Of a stretch of 34,660 nucleotides of DNA, positions 1 through 7,785 are shown one piece after another. The DNA is from Gammaproteobacteria bacterium (GTDB lineage: Bacteria; Pseudomonadota; Gammaproteobacteria; Steroidobacterales; Steroidobacteraceae). The position numbers were made by a program, and so were the translations under genes. Positions within the stretch are counted from its first letter, which is position 1; the number at the start of each line of letters is the position of its first letter. The stretch spans positions 1-34,660 of the forward strand of contig PKXS01000040.1 of the NCBI GenBank assembly GCA_003132425.1. Direction: 5' to 3'. The notes beneath the pieces are model-generated. The model was not told the origin of the DNA. It ran no database searches and saw nothing but the letters and a program-made list of their open reading frames with translations.

Positions 1-545
1 CAGGAGCGGACTAAAGGGTCTGCCGACACCAGCCCATAGGCGCTCGATGCTTGGCGGGCACCGTCGACGATAAAAAAGCGGGTCGTGGACTCCACAGCCA
101 CGACCCCGGTGGTGGCACCTCGGTTGCGAAGACCCTGAACGATCCGATCGAATGGGCTCTCGTGTTCCTCCCATGTCCGGATATCGCCTCCAACCTGCAG
201 CGTCTCCCGGACCGACGGTTCCTCGAATGCCGGCGTCACCACGAGGACCTCCCCGTGGGCAGGAATGATCGCGACGGTGGTCCGCTCCGATCGCCGCCAG
301 CGGATTCCCGTGAAGTACTCAAGCGTCGATCCGGGTTCGACGAGTAGCGCCGTCACTTTCCGCTGCGCCATGAGCCCCTGCACCTTCGCGATGCGCGCGC
401 GGCGCTCTTCGATCGAGATCGGTTTCGCCGCGCCGGTAATGGATTGCAGTTCCTTGCTGGATGATGCCGGCGCCGAGTCCCCAGCGGCGGCCGCGATCAG
501 CGGAGCGGCAGAGGCGCTCCAAAGAAAGTTGCGTCTCGACAGCAT
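1..545 (-). CDS. Exported M24-family Xaa-Pro peptidase, 5' part (cut by window edge)
   Basis: Reading the minus strand from the ATG at 545 gives 181 open codons that run off the window. The protein opens with a twin-arginine signal (SRRNFL at residues 3-8, then an Ala-rich stretch), so export in folded form is likely. Residues about 45-180 resemble the creatinase/prolidase N-terminal domain: an ERRARIAKVQ helix, the strand TALLVEPGSTLEYFTG, then VVTPAFEE and a WEEHESPF segment. The metal-binding pita-bread domain would lie beyond the window. A GGGGGA Shine-Dalgarno sequence sits 5 nt upstream of the ATG. The fold assignment is from family knowledge; the exact substrate (Xaa-Pro dipeptide or creatine-like) cannot be told from this half. 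Confidence 0.85.
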   Translation of the reverse strand, partial: MLSRRNFLWSASAAPLIAAAAGDSAPASSSKELQSITGAAKPISIEERRARIAKVQGLMAQRKVTALLVEPGSTLEYFTGIRWRRSERTTVAIIPAHGEVLVVTPAFEEPSVRETLQVGGDIRTWEEHESPFDRIVQGLRNRGATTGVVAVESTTRFFIVDGARQASSAYGLVSADPLVRS

Positions 546-612
546 GATCGTCCCCCATTGGGCTCATCCCAGGGACGCAACATATCATTCATGCAACGCG
601 ACGGGCGGCCGT

Positions 613-783
613 TCAGCGCAGGATCCAGTATCGAACGCCTTGTTCCTCCAAAAATGCCTGCGCTTCGGCGCCGTGCAGCAACGCCAGGGTCGACAGCAAT
701 CCTGCCTCCGTGCAACTGCTGGCTGCGACCGTCACCGAACGGGGGGCTTGAGGGACCGGCCAGCCTGTCCGCGCGTTCAATTG
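613..783 (-). pseudogene. ApbE (FAD:protein FMN transferase) C-terminal remnant
   Basis: One minus-strand frame encodes 56 residues ending in TGA at 613-615 with the look of an ApbE C-terminus: NARTGWPV (compare the family's NPRTGWPV), RSVTVAA, a Cys-Thr-Glu-Ala-Gly-Leu turn, then a helix and RYWIL. Intact ApbE proteins are about 300 residues and carry the FAD- and metal-binding parts, which are absent. There is no start codon or ribosome site of its own, and upstream it runs straight into the DUF3570 remnant in a different frame. I read it as the 3' end left by a deletion. It does not appear as an open reading frame with a start, so it is easily missed. Confidence 0.75.
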
Positions 784-1043
784 CGGGTGCGCTCATCGGG
801 CCTGCTCTCATATTGATAGCCGGTGGTATTTCCGGTCGTATCGATCACGGAAATGATCTTATACGGATCGTTCATGTAGCCCTTGAAACGATCCACCGAC
901 AGGTTGAATTCGGTAAGCCAATCCCGCGTCATGACCTGGGTCAGGCCGAGCAGCACTCCGGCTCCATCTTTGGTCTTTGCGCCGCTCTTTGCGAACAGCG
1001 TGTAATCGCTTCCCGGCAGCGGGGCGCCGCCGATCGGGTGCAT
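777..1043 (-). pseudogene. DUF3570 outer-membrane-like protein, internal remnant
   Basis: An 88-codon frame starts at ATG 1043, 4 nt after the thioredoxin stop. It contains the pattern LGLTQVMTRDWLTEFNLS, then GYMNDPYK, ISVID and YESRPDERTR, typical of the middle of DUF3570 proteins, which are predicted beta-barrel-like and about 400 residues long. The signal peptide and first half are missing, and the frame stops a few bases into the ApbE remnant. DUF3570 genes often sit with TlpA-like thioredoxin, DUF4266 and ApbE genes (recalled, not searched), so the neighbours fit a cluster that has lost two segments. A functional product is unlikely. Confidence 0.7.
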
Positions 1044-1047
1044 GGAG

Positions 1048-1524
1048 TCACTTTTCCGCCAGCAGTACGCGCAATTGATTTTCATATGCGGTGCGATCCA
1101 CGGGAAGAAAACCGATATGGGTGAAGCGCACCACGCCGTGCCGGTCGATGAGCTCGCAGGTAGGCATGCCCTGAACCTTGAAGTGCGTGGCGATTGTTCC
1201 CTGCGGATCGAACCGCACGTCGAAGTTCGGGTGATATTTCGCCAAGAATCTATCGGCTTCGCTGCGATCCGTGTCGAGATCGACCGCGACGACCGTGAGG
1301 CCGCGCGCCTCATACGCATCTTTCATTTCCTGCATCCAGGGGAACGATTGCCGGCATGGCGCACACCAGGATGCCCAAAAATCCAGGTAAACCACGCGGC
1401 CCTGAAACGCATTCAGATCGAGCGCCGACTCGGCGTGCACCGTAACCGTCAACACTAGGCAGATGACCATGAGGATGGGCCGTAATGCCGTCTGGGCCGC
1501 TAGGGTGGGCTTCGGCCGTATCAT
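1048..1524 (-). CDS. TlpA-like exported thioredoxin-family protein
   Basis: A 158-residue thioredoxin-fold protein. From the ATG at 1524 there is a signal peptide or membrane anchor (hydrophobic residues about 14-31, possible cleavage after HA), the strand VVYLDFWASW, the active site WCAPC with Cys54 and Cys57, and a cis-proline loop GMPT. It probably acts in the periplasm as a thiol-disulfide reductase. A TTG at 1587 would add 21 residues, but the signal peptide fits the later ATG. The C-terminus looks complete. It stands next to DUF3570 and ApbE remnants and so seems to be the only intact survivor of a redox or extracytoplasmic flavinylation cluster. Confidence 0.85.
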   Translation of the reverse strand: MIRPKPTLAAQTALRPILMVICLVLTVTVHAESALDLNAFQGRVVYLDFWASWCAPCRQSFPWMQEMKDAYEARGLTVVAVDLDTDRSEADRFLAKYHPNFDVRFDPQGTIATHFKVQGMPTCELIDRHGVVRFTHIGFLPVDRTAYENQLRVLLAEK

Positions 1525-1640
1525 CGCGCGGACGCCGAGATCATTACAGGTATTTCCTTGCACAATGTGCCGATAACGGTGTATCAAGCACGCTTGCGCT
1601 CCGGTGGCGAGCTAGCCTACTTCTTCCTTCAAACATTGGA

Positions 1641-1660
1641 TATACTTTGTACTGCAAAGT
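1641..1660 (+). promoter_or_regulatory. Promoter -10 overlapped by palindromic operator
   Basis: TATACT at 1641-1646 is a good -10 box. A perfect inverted repeat, ACTTTG at 1644-1649 and CAAAGT at 1655-1660 with a 5-nt spacer, overlaps it. A dimeric repressor there would block RNA polymerase. The winged-helix protein two genes' width downstream (2280-2669) is the obvious candidate, which would make the pair autoregulated. No convincing -35 is visible. Confidence 0.55.
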
Positions 1661-1675
1661 CGAATGGTGTCAAGC

Positions 1676-2293
1676 ATGACAAATCTCAACGACGCGCTTG
1701 CCGAGATTAACGAAATTCGCGGCCAGATCGCTCGCGGCACGGAATTCCGCGGCTACGGCCCGGCGTCGGTTGCCGCGTCCGGCATCCTCGCTTTGCTGGT
1801 CGCGGCACTGCAGGCGCATTGGCTCAAAGGACTCGATCATGACTTCCGCAGCTTTCTGGCGCTGTGGGTGGCAACCGCGGCCATCTCGCTGATTTTGACC
1901 GGCATGGAGACCGTCATCCGCGCGAGGCGCGTACACTCCGGTTTTGCGGGCAATATGATCTACAGTGCGGCCGGCCAGTTTCTGCCGGCGTTGATGGCTG
2001 GCTTTTTGCTGACCGTGGTGCTGATCCGTTTTGCACCGAACAATCTTTGGATGTTACCGGGCCTATGGCAGGTGGTATTTAGTCTCGGCGTCTTCGCCTC
2101 GTGTCGATTCCTGCCGCGCCAAATGTACATGGTGGGCGTGTGGTACCTGGCGGCGGGCCTGACGTGTCTCGCGCTGGGAAGTGTCGCGGAGGAAGTGTCG
2201 CCGTGGGCGATGGGTGTTCCGTTCGGTATAGGCCAGCTTCTGGTCGCGGCGGTGCTGAGATTTGGTTATCGGGAAGCCCATGAACGGACGTAG
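1676..2293 (+). CDS. Multi-pass membrane protein of unknown function, paired with a regulator
   Basis: A 205-residue protein with about six hydrophobic segments (roughly residues 30-50, 60-80, 100-118, 127-145, 150-168, 178-195) and a short charged N-terminus (EINEIRGQIARGTEFRGYGP). I do not recognise a named catalytic motif. An ATG at 1664 is also in frame, but it would lie about 10 nt from the likely transcript start. The ATG at 1676 has a GGTG ribosome site 6 nt upstream, so I prefer it. The end overlaps the regulator gene by 14 bp, indicating translational coupling. Function cannot be given; membrane-protein plus winged-helix pairs are a recurring bacterial arrangement. Confidence 0.8.
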   Translation: MTNLNDALAEINEIRGQIARGTEFRGYGPASVAASGILALLVAALQAHWLKGLDHDFRSFLALWVATAAISLILTGMETVIRARRVHSGFAGNMIYSAAGQFLPALMAGFLLTVVLIRFAPNNLWMLPGLWQVVFSLGVFASCRFLPRQMYMVGVWYLAAGLTCLALGSVAEEVSPWAMGVPFGIGQLLVAAVLRFGYREAHERT

Positions 2294-2669
2294 CGGTAAG
2301 CAACCCAGAGCCCGCCGCTTCGCCTACGACGGCCTGGATCGGGTCATCCACGAGCGTGCCCGCCTCAGCGTACTCACCTCGCTGGTCACGCATCCAAAGG
2401 GCCTGCCGTTTGCTAATCTCAAGCAGCTATGCGCGCTAACCGATGGCAATCTTAGTCGGCATTTGCAAGTACTCGAGGCGGCAAAGCTCGTCACAATCTC
2501 AAAAGGTGTCGAAGCCAATCGGCCGCAAACTTTTTGCCGTATTACAGCCACGGGCCGACGGCGATTCCTCGCCTACCTGACGGTCCTGGAGCAGGTAATA
2601 CTCGACGCCGCGGCTGGGGTCAACGCAGAATCGGATGGTGCCCGATTGCGGAGCCTCGCGGACACCTAA
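2280..2669 (+). CDS. Winged-helix transcriptional regulator (ArsR/MarR-like)
   Basis: A 129-residue protein whose middle carries a winged helix: DRVIHERARLSVLTSL, then a recognition-helix region DGNLSRHLQVLEAAKLV, and a wing before the ITATGRRRFLAYL helix. This is the pattern of small dimeric one-component regulators in which the DNA-binding domain makes up most of the protein. The start at ATG 2280 overlaps the upstream membrane-protein gene (stop 2293). I infer that it binds the palindrome at 1644-1660 and represses its own operon. No ligand-binding cysteines or metal motif are evident, so the inducing signal is unknown. Confidence 0.85.
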   Translation: MNGRSGKQPRARRFAYDGLDRVIHERARLSVLTSLVTHPKGLPFANLKQLCALTDGNLSRHLQVLEAAKLVTISKGVEANRPQTFCRITATGRRRFLAYLTVLEQVILDAAAGVNAESDGARLRSLADT

Positions 2670-2672
2670 GCT

Positions 2673-3260
2673 TTGTTGCCGTCATTCAACAATCAGCGCT
2701 ACGGATCGACGGCGATCGCTCTTCATTGGATCATCGCCCTGCTGATCGTAGTGGTCGGCACTCTTGGCCTGCTGCACGATTCCTGGCCAAAACGAACTCA
2801 GGCGTTTTGGATCAATATCCACGCGCTATGCGGACTACTCGTCTGGGTATTGGTCATGGCGCGATTCTGGTGGCGATTGAGGCACCCGCCGCCTGAATTG
2901 TCGGCGCAAATCGGCGAATTCTCGCGCCGGGTTTCCGCACCTGTGCACTTGCTGCTCTACGCTCTGATGTTCGTTATACCGATCATCGGCATCGTGACCT
3001 TCATTTGGCACGGCCGAGTATTCGATTTTGGTCTGTTTCGCGTGAATTTTGGAATTCGCGCCAACCGTGCGGTATTCAATCCCACCGAGGACGTCCACGG
3101 TTATCTGGCCTACCTCCTGTTTGCCCTTGTCGGCATTCACGCATTGGCCGCCTTCTGGCATCAGTTCGTTCGGCGCGACGGCCTGATTCTGCGGATGTGG
3201 CCAAGCGGCGCTGCGGCGAAACCGGCCGCGAAGCAACGCCGGCGCACGGGAGGCCGTTAA
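2673..3260 (+). CDS. Cytochrome b561
   Basis: A 195-residue, four-helix membrane protein of the prokaryotic cytochrome b561 family, which binds two haems b and moves electrons between quinol and periplasmic partners. Histidines that could bind haem are His18 (ALHW), His50 (NIHA), His92 (PVHLLLY), His142 (DVHGYLAYLLF) and His156. There is no in-frame ATG before the first helix, and the regulator stop lies immediately upstream in the same frame, so initiation must be at TTG 2673 or TTG 2676. The C-terminal tail is basic (KQRRRTGGR). It follows the regulator by 3 nt and may share its transcript. It ends tail-to-tail with the glycosyltransferase gene, sharing TTAA. Confidence 0.9.
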   Translation: MLPSFNNQRYGSTAIALHWIIALLIVVVGTLGLLHDSWPKRTQAFWINIHALCGLLVWVLVMARFWWRLRHPPPELSAQIGEFSRRVSAPVHLLLYALMFVIPIIGIVTFIWHGRVFDFGLFRVNFGIRANRAVFNPTEDVHGYLAYLLFALVGIHALAAFWHQFVRRDGLILRMWPSGAAAKPAAKQRRRTGGR

Positions 3261-4201
3261 TATCTCGGACGATTGACGTCAATTTCATTGAAGGCGCGCC
3301 GCGATCTTTGACGGCGCCAGTCGCGCGGCCCCAGATTTCCGTGCACCCCGTCCCACCATCCCGCGGCGACGGCGACGAGTTTGCCGGCTTTGGCGCGCTC
3401 ATACAGGATGATGCGCTTGGAAATCTTCAAGCAAGAAAACAGACTCTTGAGCGCCCATCCGCTCATCCGGTAATCCCCATACTCGCGCAGGATGACAGTC
3501 CTGTTTCTGACGCTGTAGTAGCGGCGGTCCGCAGAATAGTTCGTCGTCCATTTCCTCGTCCATAGCATGCGATGCAGGGTAGGCGCGCCGATCGAATGCG
3601 ACATGAGCAGTCGCCGCGATTTGATCACACGATAGCCATGTGCCCTGGCTCGGTTGCAATAGTCGAGATCGACAAAGTCAATGAAGAATTCGTCTCGGAA
3701 GGGTCCAATAACCGAGAAGGCTGCCAGCGGCAACAAAGTTCCTGATGTGATCACGCATTCGGCGTCTTGCCATTGCTCCGTAAAGGCATCCCCTATGCAA
3801 GGGTCGGGCGATGGTTTGTGCACGTCCCGAAATCCGGAACCGATTATCGCCAAACGCTCTCTCGTCGGGAAGGACTCATGGATCGCGAGCAGCGTTTTGA
3901 CCATGTCGCAATCGACTTGGCTATCTTGGTCAAGTAGCAGTACCGCGGAATAACCGAGCGTCACGGCGCGTTGAATTCCAATATTCAGGGCCCGGGCGAC
4001 GCCGAGGTTCTCAAAATTCAGCTCCAATGTGACGGCGGAGTCTGCGGCAATTTTACGCAGCATGATCAGCTCAGCATCCGTTGAGCCATTGTCCACAATG
4101 ACGGCCGCCCCGACTTGCCGGCGAATGCTGCCGAGCCTCGCAGGCAATTCCTCGTCCGGGTGATACGTCACCAGAATGGCACACACATCGGTTTCTTGCA
4201 T
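3257..4201 (-). CDS. Glycosyltransferase family 2 (rhamnosyltransferase-like)
   Basis: A 314-residue GT-A enzyme. Motifs in order: AILVTYHPDEE (nucleotide-sugar strand), VIVDNGSTD with Asp37, NFENLGVARALNIGI, the DXD-type metal site LLLDQD (Asp91-Asp93), and DFVDLDYCNRARAHGY, typical of WbbL/RfbN-type rhamnosyltransferases. It should transfer a sugar from an NDP-sugar to a lipid-linked or polysaccharide acceptor at the cytoplasmic face. A TTG at 4228 could extend it by nine residues; I chose the ATG at 4201 because the catalytic domain begins at once after it. It lies 96 bp downstream of the GT39 gene on the same strand. The donor sugar cannot be fixed from sequence. Confidence 0.85.
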   Translation of the reverse strand: MQETDVCAILVTYHPDEELPARLGSIRRQVGAAVIVDNGSTDAELIMLRKIAADSAVTLELNFENLGVARALNIGIQRAVTLGYSAVLLLDQDSQVDCDMVKTLLAIHESFPTRERLAIIGSGFRDVHKPSPDPCIGDAFTEQWQDAECVITSGTLLPLAAFSVIGPFRDEFFIDFVDLDYCNRARAHGYRVIKSRRLLMSHSIGAPTLHRMLWTRKWTTNYSADRRYYSVRNRTVILREYGDYRMSGWALKSLFSCLKISKRIILYERAKAGKLVAVAAGWWDGVHGNLGPRDWRRQRSRRAFNEIDVNRPRY

Positions 4202-4297
4202 TGGGCGTTCGGACAATGGATTTCTCAAAAACTACACGGAATTGCAGACCTAGCGCAAGGAACTTTGCAATAGAACAGCCAACTTTGCAAAAGCTCC

Positions 4298-6268
4298 CTA
4301 ATTGTCCCCGGGAGAGTCTCGATAGCCGTAAACGGTTCGATAGTAATAGCGGCGCACGACCTTGCCGTCGTGCCTCAACACGCCGTCCCGGACGGGTTCC
4401 AACCGGCTGACACGCGACTCAATGCGGGTTCCCGTGAGCTCGTGGGAGTCCCATGCAACGAGGAGCATCGTTCGGCCTGTCTGCGATTTAATCGGGAACC
4501 ACTGTTCGTACATGAGGCCGATGCCGCCGAAAAGATGATCGCTCGACGTTGCCTTAGCCGCTTGAGCGGGCTCAGGCGCGTAAAATGCCAGCTCGCTGGC
4601 GGTCGCGTAACGATCCATGCCCACGATGAGCGGTGCGACGCCGGTCCGCGTGCGAATTTCTTCGGCGGTCTCGCCGATCTGCCGGCCCAGATCGCGCCAG
4701 CCGATAGGTATCAGCTCCATGTGTTGGTTATAACCAAGTCCCGGGAACCCGAGCGCGAGGTAGCACAGTGCGGACCCGAATAGCAGCAACAGCGCGACTA
4801 TCGTCGGCGTCCACGCGTTCTGGATACGTCCGCGTATGCCTGCGGCGAGTATTGCGCCTGAATCGATAATTCCGTGGGCCATCGCGGGCACCGCGCCGAC
4901 CCAGAGCGTGCCGGTCCAATCAAGCTTTACATCATGGCGCAGGCTGAAAGCCGCGAATACGGCGAGCGGCACAAGGACGGACGCGCCAATAAAGCGCCAT
5001 TGACGCTCGACACTCGCTATGCCGCTCTGGCCGCTCCCATTCGGCCTGACGGCCGACAGAGCGGCCGCTGTCGCGCAAAAGCCGGTCGGCGTTATCAACA
5101 CGAGCGAGGAGGCGATCAGCTTGTGCAGTGAGAACCTGGGAATCTCCGCCAGCCGGCGCGAAGTCTGGAACGCAAACGAAATCCAATCGTGCCGGGCATT
5201 CCAAACTATCGTGGGTGAAAAGATTGCCAGCGCGAGCAGAGCGGCGGCATACGGTTTCCAGTTCCACAACCAACGCCGCGATTGCGGATCAAGAAGCATG
5301 AATACCAGGACTGCCGGAACAAGCAGGCCGATGGTGTATTTCGATAGCAGGCCAATACCCATGCAAACTCCGGCCCACCACCAGGCTCCGGAGCGCCGCG
5401 CGAGCAGCGCGCGCTCGAGAAAGTAAAGAGCTGCTGCCCAAGCGGCGGTGAGCGGAGCGTCCGGCGTCATGAGCATTCCCGCTGCGAAGAAGAACGGCAG
5501 TAATTGCATCAGCAGCGCCGCCACCAGCGCGCTTGCTTCGTCGAAGAGGTTTCGCGTCAATCGATACGCAAAAAAGGATGCGACGGCCCCGCAGAACAGC
5601 GCGCCGATGCGCACTCCGAACGCCGAGTCGCCGACGGCAGACGTGCCGAGCCGAATCAACCATGCCACCATCGGCGGGTGATCTAGATAGCCAATGTCGA
5701 GATGTTGGGAGTAATTCCAGTAGTACGCTTCCTCCGGAAGGAGTTCCACCTGTCCGCAATAGACCAGACGCAATACAAAGGCATAGGCGATAACGCCTAC
5801 AGCCAATTCCCGCCACCGCGGAGCACGGCCGAATCGCCATGCGGAGGTCGACAGGCAAAAGGAGTAGCCGGGCACAGTAACCGCCGCCGTGGCGATGATC
5901 GCAGGGAAGATGGCCAGGTACGCGGGCCAGCCCCATACCGTGATTACCAGCGAGAGGACTCCGCTTCGCAGGAACAAGGCCATCACGCTCACAAGCGCCA
6001 ATCGGCCGTGCACCGGCACGTCCCAAGTATGTCCGGTCGACGCCAATACCGCGCGCGCCAGCATGTAAATCAACGCGGTAGCGGCGGCAAAGCTGACGGT
6101 TTGGGCAGCTTCCACCGCGGTGCCCCCCGCAATCATCGCGTCGAACACCAGAAGGTCGGCCAGCAGCCCAATCGTCATGGCTACGTCGACCCTTTGCGCC
6201 AGGTGAGCAACCGCCGGTAATCGCCCGATGAGCCGGCGCAGATTTTCAGAGTCAATCCGCCACTTCAA
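4298..6268 (-). CDS. GT39 (ArnT/PMT-type) membrane glycosyltransferase with GtrA-like N-terminus
   Basis: A 656-residue polytopic protein. Residues about 155-500 form a GT39/PMT_2 module: the first periplasmic loop has LLPEEAYYW (Glu179, Glu180) and the DHPP motif (Asp196-Pro199), as in ArnT-like enzymes that take a sugar from a polyprenyl phosphate and place it on a periplasmic acceptor. Residues about 28-140 form a separate four-helix unit resembling GtrA, a putative flippase of lipid-linked sugars. The C-terminal ~120 residues are soluble. Initiation appears to be TTG 6268, with AGGA 9 nt upstream. It is divergent from a GT2-GtrA gene that could make its polyprenyl-phosphate-sugar donor. 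The acceptor is unknown. Confidence 0.85.
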   Translation of the reverse strand: MKWRIDSENLRRLIGRLPAVAHLAQRVDVAMTIGLLADLLVFDAMIAGGTAVEAAQTVSFAAATALIYMLARAVLASTGHTWDVPVHGRLALVSVMALFLRSGVLSLVITVWGWPAYLAIFPAIIATAAVTVPGYSFCLSTSAWRFGRAPRWRELAVGVIAYAFVLRLVYCGQVELLPEEAYYWNYSQHLDIGYLDHPPMVAWLIRLGTSAVGDSAFGVRIGALFCGAVASFFAYRLTRNLFDEASALVAALLMQLLPFFFAAGMLMTPDAPLTAAWAAALYFLERALLARRSGAWWWAGVCMGIGLLSKYTIGLLVPAVLVFMLLDPQSRRWLWNWKPYAAALLALAIFSPTIVWNARHDWISFAFQTSRRLAEIPRFSLHKLIASSLVLITPTGFCATAAALSAVRPNGSGQSGIASVERQWRFIGASVLVPLAVFAAFSLRHDVKLDWTGTLWVGAVPAMAHGIIDSGAILAAGIRGRIQNAWTPTIVALLLLFGSALCYLALGFPGLGYNQHMELIPIGWRDLGRQIGETAEEIRTRTGVAPLIVGMDRYATASELAFYAPEPAQAAKATSSDHLFGGIGLMYEQWFPIKSQTGRTMLLVAWDSHELTGTRIESRVSRLEPVRDGVLRHDGKVVRRYYYRTVYGYRDSPGDN

Positions 6269-6520
6269 CTGTTAAGGTCCTACGCCAAGTTGGAATGAAT
6301 ACGCTGCGCGCAATCTTCACTATACTTGTCATATCATCGAGGTTGCAGCGGTGGCTGCGTTGCGGGCAGTCAATTCAGCATAGCAAACTGCGCTTGGTCG
6401 CCATTTGAACGCAAGTTAGCCTGCGCGTCGAATTTGGCGTGACTAATTACCAACGGCACCTCACTGTGCGGTATTGTTGGGCATCTTTAGACGAAGGCGC
6501 CCGGGAAGAAAGCAGCCAAC
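6269..6520. other. Divergent intergenic region between GT39 and GT2-GtrA genes
   Basis: About 250 bp that must hold promoters for both directions. A TATACT-like element lies near 6320, but I could not pair it with a convincing -35. No ORF or strong hairpin was seen. Confidence 0.4.
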
Positions 6521-7690
6521 ATGGACACTGTCGAACAGCACAGCATGCTCGAGCCCCGATCAGCGCGCCTCGCCAGGCCAGCGTATTCTTCCTTAAGTTC
6601 CAGCCCCGAGCTGTCGATCATCGTGCCGACGTTCAACGAGCGCGAGAATGTCGCGGAGCTCACGAAACGGCTCAGGAAGTGCCTGGCGCGGCGTTCCTGG
6701 GAAGTCATCTTTGTCGACGATGATTCCCCGGACGGCACGGCCGAAGCGGTGCGCGAGCTCGCGGCGACGGATGCTCGTGTGCGCTGTATCCAAAGATTGG
6801 GCCGCCGCGGCCTCTCCTCCGCTTGCATTGAAGGCATGCTCGCGACCTCGGCGCCTTATCTTGCGGTCATCGATGCCGATCTGCAGCACGATGAGCGCCT
6901 GCTGCCAAGGATGCTGGATACCCTCAAGCAGGGCGAAACGGACATTGTGGTGGCGAGCCGCTACGCCCCCGGGGGCGGAATTGGCGATTGGGGTGCGGGT
7001 CGCGCGCGAATCAGCCGCCTCGCCACGCGCCTCAGTCGGATTTTGGTTCCCGCAAATCTGACCGACCCGATGAGCGGCTTCTTCATGATGCGCCGCTCGG
7101 TCTTCATGGGGTCGGTGCGACGGCTCTCGGCGATCGGCTGCAAGATACTGACCGATGTATTCGCATCCTCTCCGCAGCCATTGCGCTTCCAGGAGATGTC
7201 ATACCGATTCAGGCTGCGCAATGCCGGCGAGAGCAAGCTCGATTCGTTGACGGCGTGGGACTACGCCATGCTGCTGCTGGACAAGCTGATCGGGCACTTG
7301 GTCCCGGTCCGCTTTCTGGCCTTCTCCATCGTCGGCGCTCTTGGGATCGCGGTGCACTTCAGCGTGCTCGCGCTGCTGCTTTGGCCGCTGCATCGTGACT
7401 TCGTGGAAAGCCAGTCCATCGCGACGCTGTGTGCAATGACTTTCAACTTTGCCGTCAACAACGTCCTGACCTACCGCGACAAGCGATTGCGCGGACCGCA
7501 GTGGCTGCGAGGCTGGTTGTCCTTCATTCTGGCATGCAGTGTCGGTGGTCTCGCGAACGTCGGTTTAGCCTCCTCCCTATACCGATCCGATCATGAATGG
7601 ATCCCTGCGGCGATCGCCGGCATTCTGGTGGGCGCGGTGTGGAATTATGCAGCGACGACGACCTTGACTTGGGGTCAGTCTCGCAAATAA
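6521..7690 (+). CDS. Polyprenol-phosphate sugar synthase (GT2, Dpm1-like) fused to GtrA
   Basis: A 389-residue protein with two domains. Residues 30-250 are a GT-A glycosyltransferase of the dolichol-phosphate-mannose-synthase type: LSIIVPTFNERENV, IFVDDDSPDGT, AVIDADLQHD (metal-binding DAD at 118-120), DIVVASRYAPGG and DPMSGFFMM. Residues about 262-385 are four hydrophobic segments of the GtrA family, ending in the usual WNY and TLTWG pattern. The enzyme should load a sugar onto undecaprenyl phosphate, and the GtrA part may help flip it. It is divergent from the GT39 gene, which would use such a donor in the periplasm. The start ATG follows a purine-rich GGGAAGAAAG. It ends at TAA before an AT-rich gap. 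Confidence 0.9.
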   Translation: MDTVEQHSMLEPRSARLARPAYSSLSSSPELSIIVPTFNERENVAELTKRLRKCLARRSWEVIFVDDDSPDGTAEAVRELAATDARVRCIQRLGRRGLSSACIEGMLATSAPYLAVIDADLQHDERLLPRMLDTLKQGETDIVVASRYAPGGGIGDWGAGRARISRLATRLSRILVPANLTDPMSGFFMMRRSVFMGSVRRLSAIGCKILTDVFASSPQPLRFQEMSYRFRLRNAGESKLDSLTAWDYAMLLLDKLIGHLVPVRFLAFSIVGALGIAVHFSVLALLLWPLHRDFVESQSIATLCAMTFNFAVNNVLTYRDKRLRGPQWLRGWLSFILACSVGGLANVGLASSLYRSDHEWIPAAIAGILVGAVWNYAATTTLTWGQSRK

Positions 7691-7698
7691 TTAACCTT

Positions 7699-7726
7699 AG
7701 GTTATAGCTGTAACCTTCTGTTTTCT
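7699..7726. terminator. Possible terminator between convergent genes
   Basis: AGGTTA at 7699-7704 and TAACCT at 7711-7716 form a 6-bp stem, followed on the plus strand by TCTGTTTTC. Another copy of the TAACC arm at 7693-7697 offers an alternative pairing. The stem is short and AT-rich, so this is only a candidate for ending the GT2-GtrA transcript. Confidence 0.35.
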
Positions 7727-7785
7727 AATATTTTAGTAATCACCCAGAATACGGACGATTTGCACGAGCTTGCGGGCGACGCGCG

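Noticed and set aside
777-1319. A 180-codon minus-strand frame spanning the thioredoxin and the DUF3570 remnant
   Set aside because: Its first half is an out-of-frame reading of the thioredoxin gene; only the last 88 codons are meaningful.
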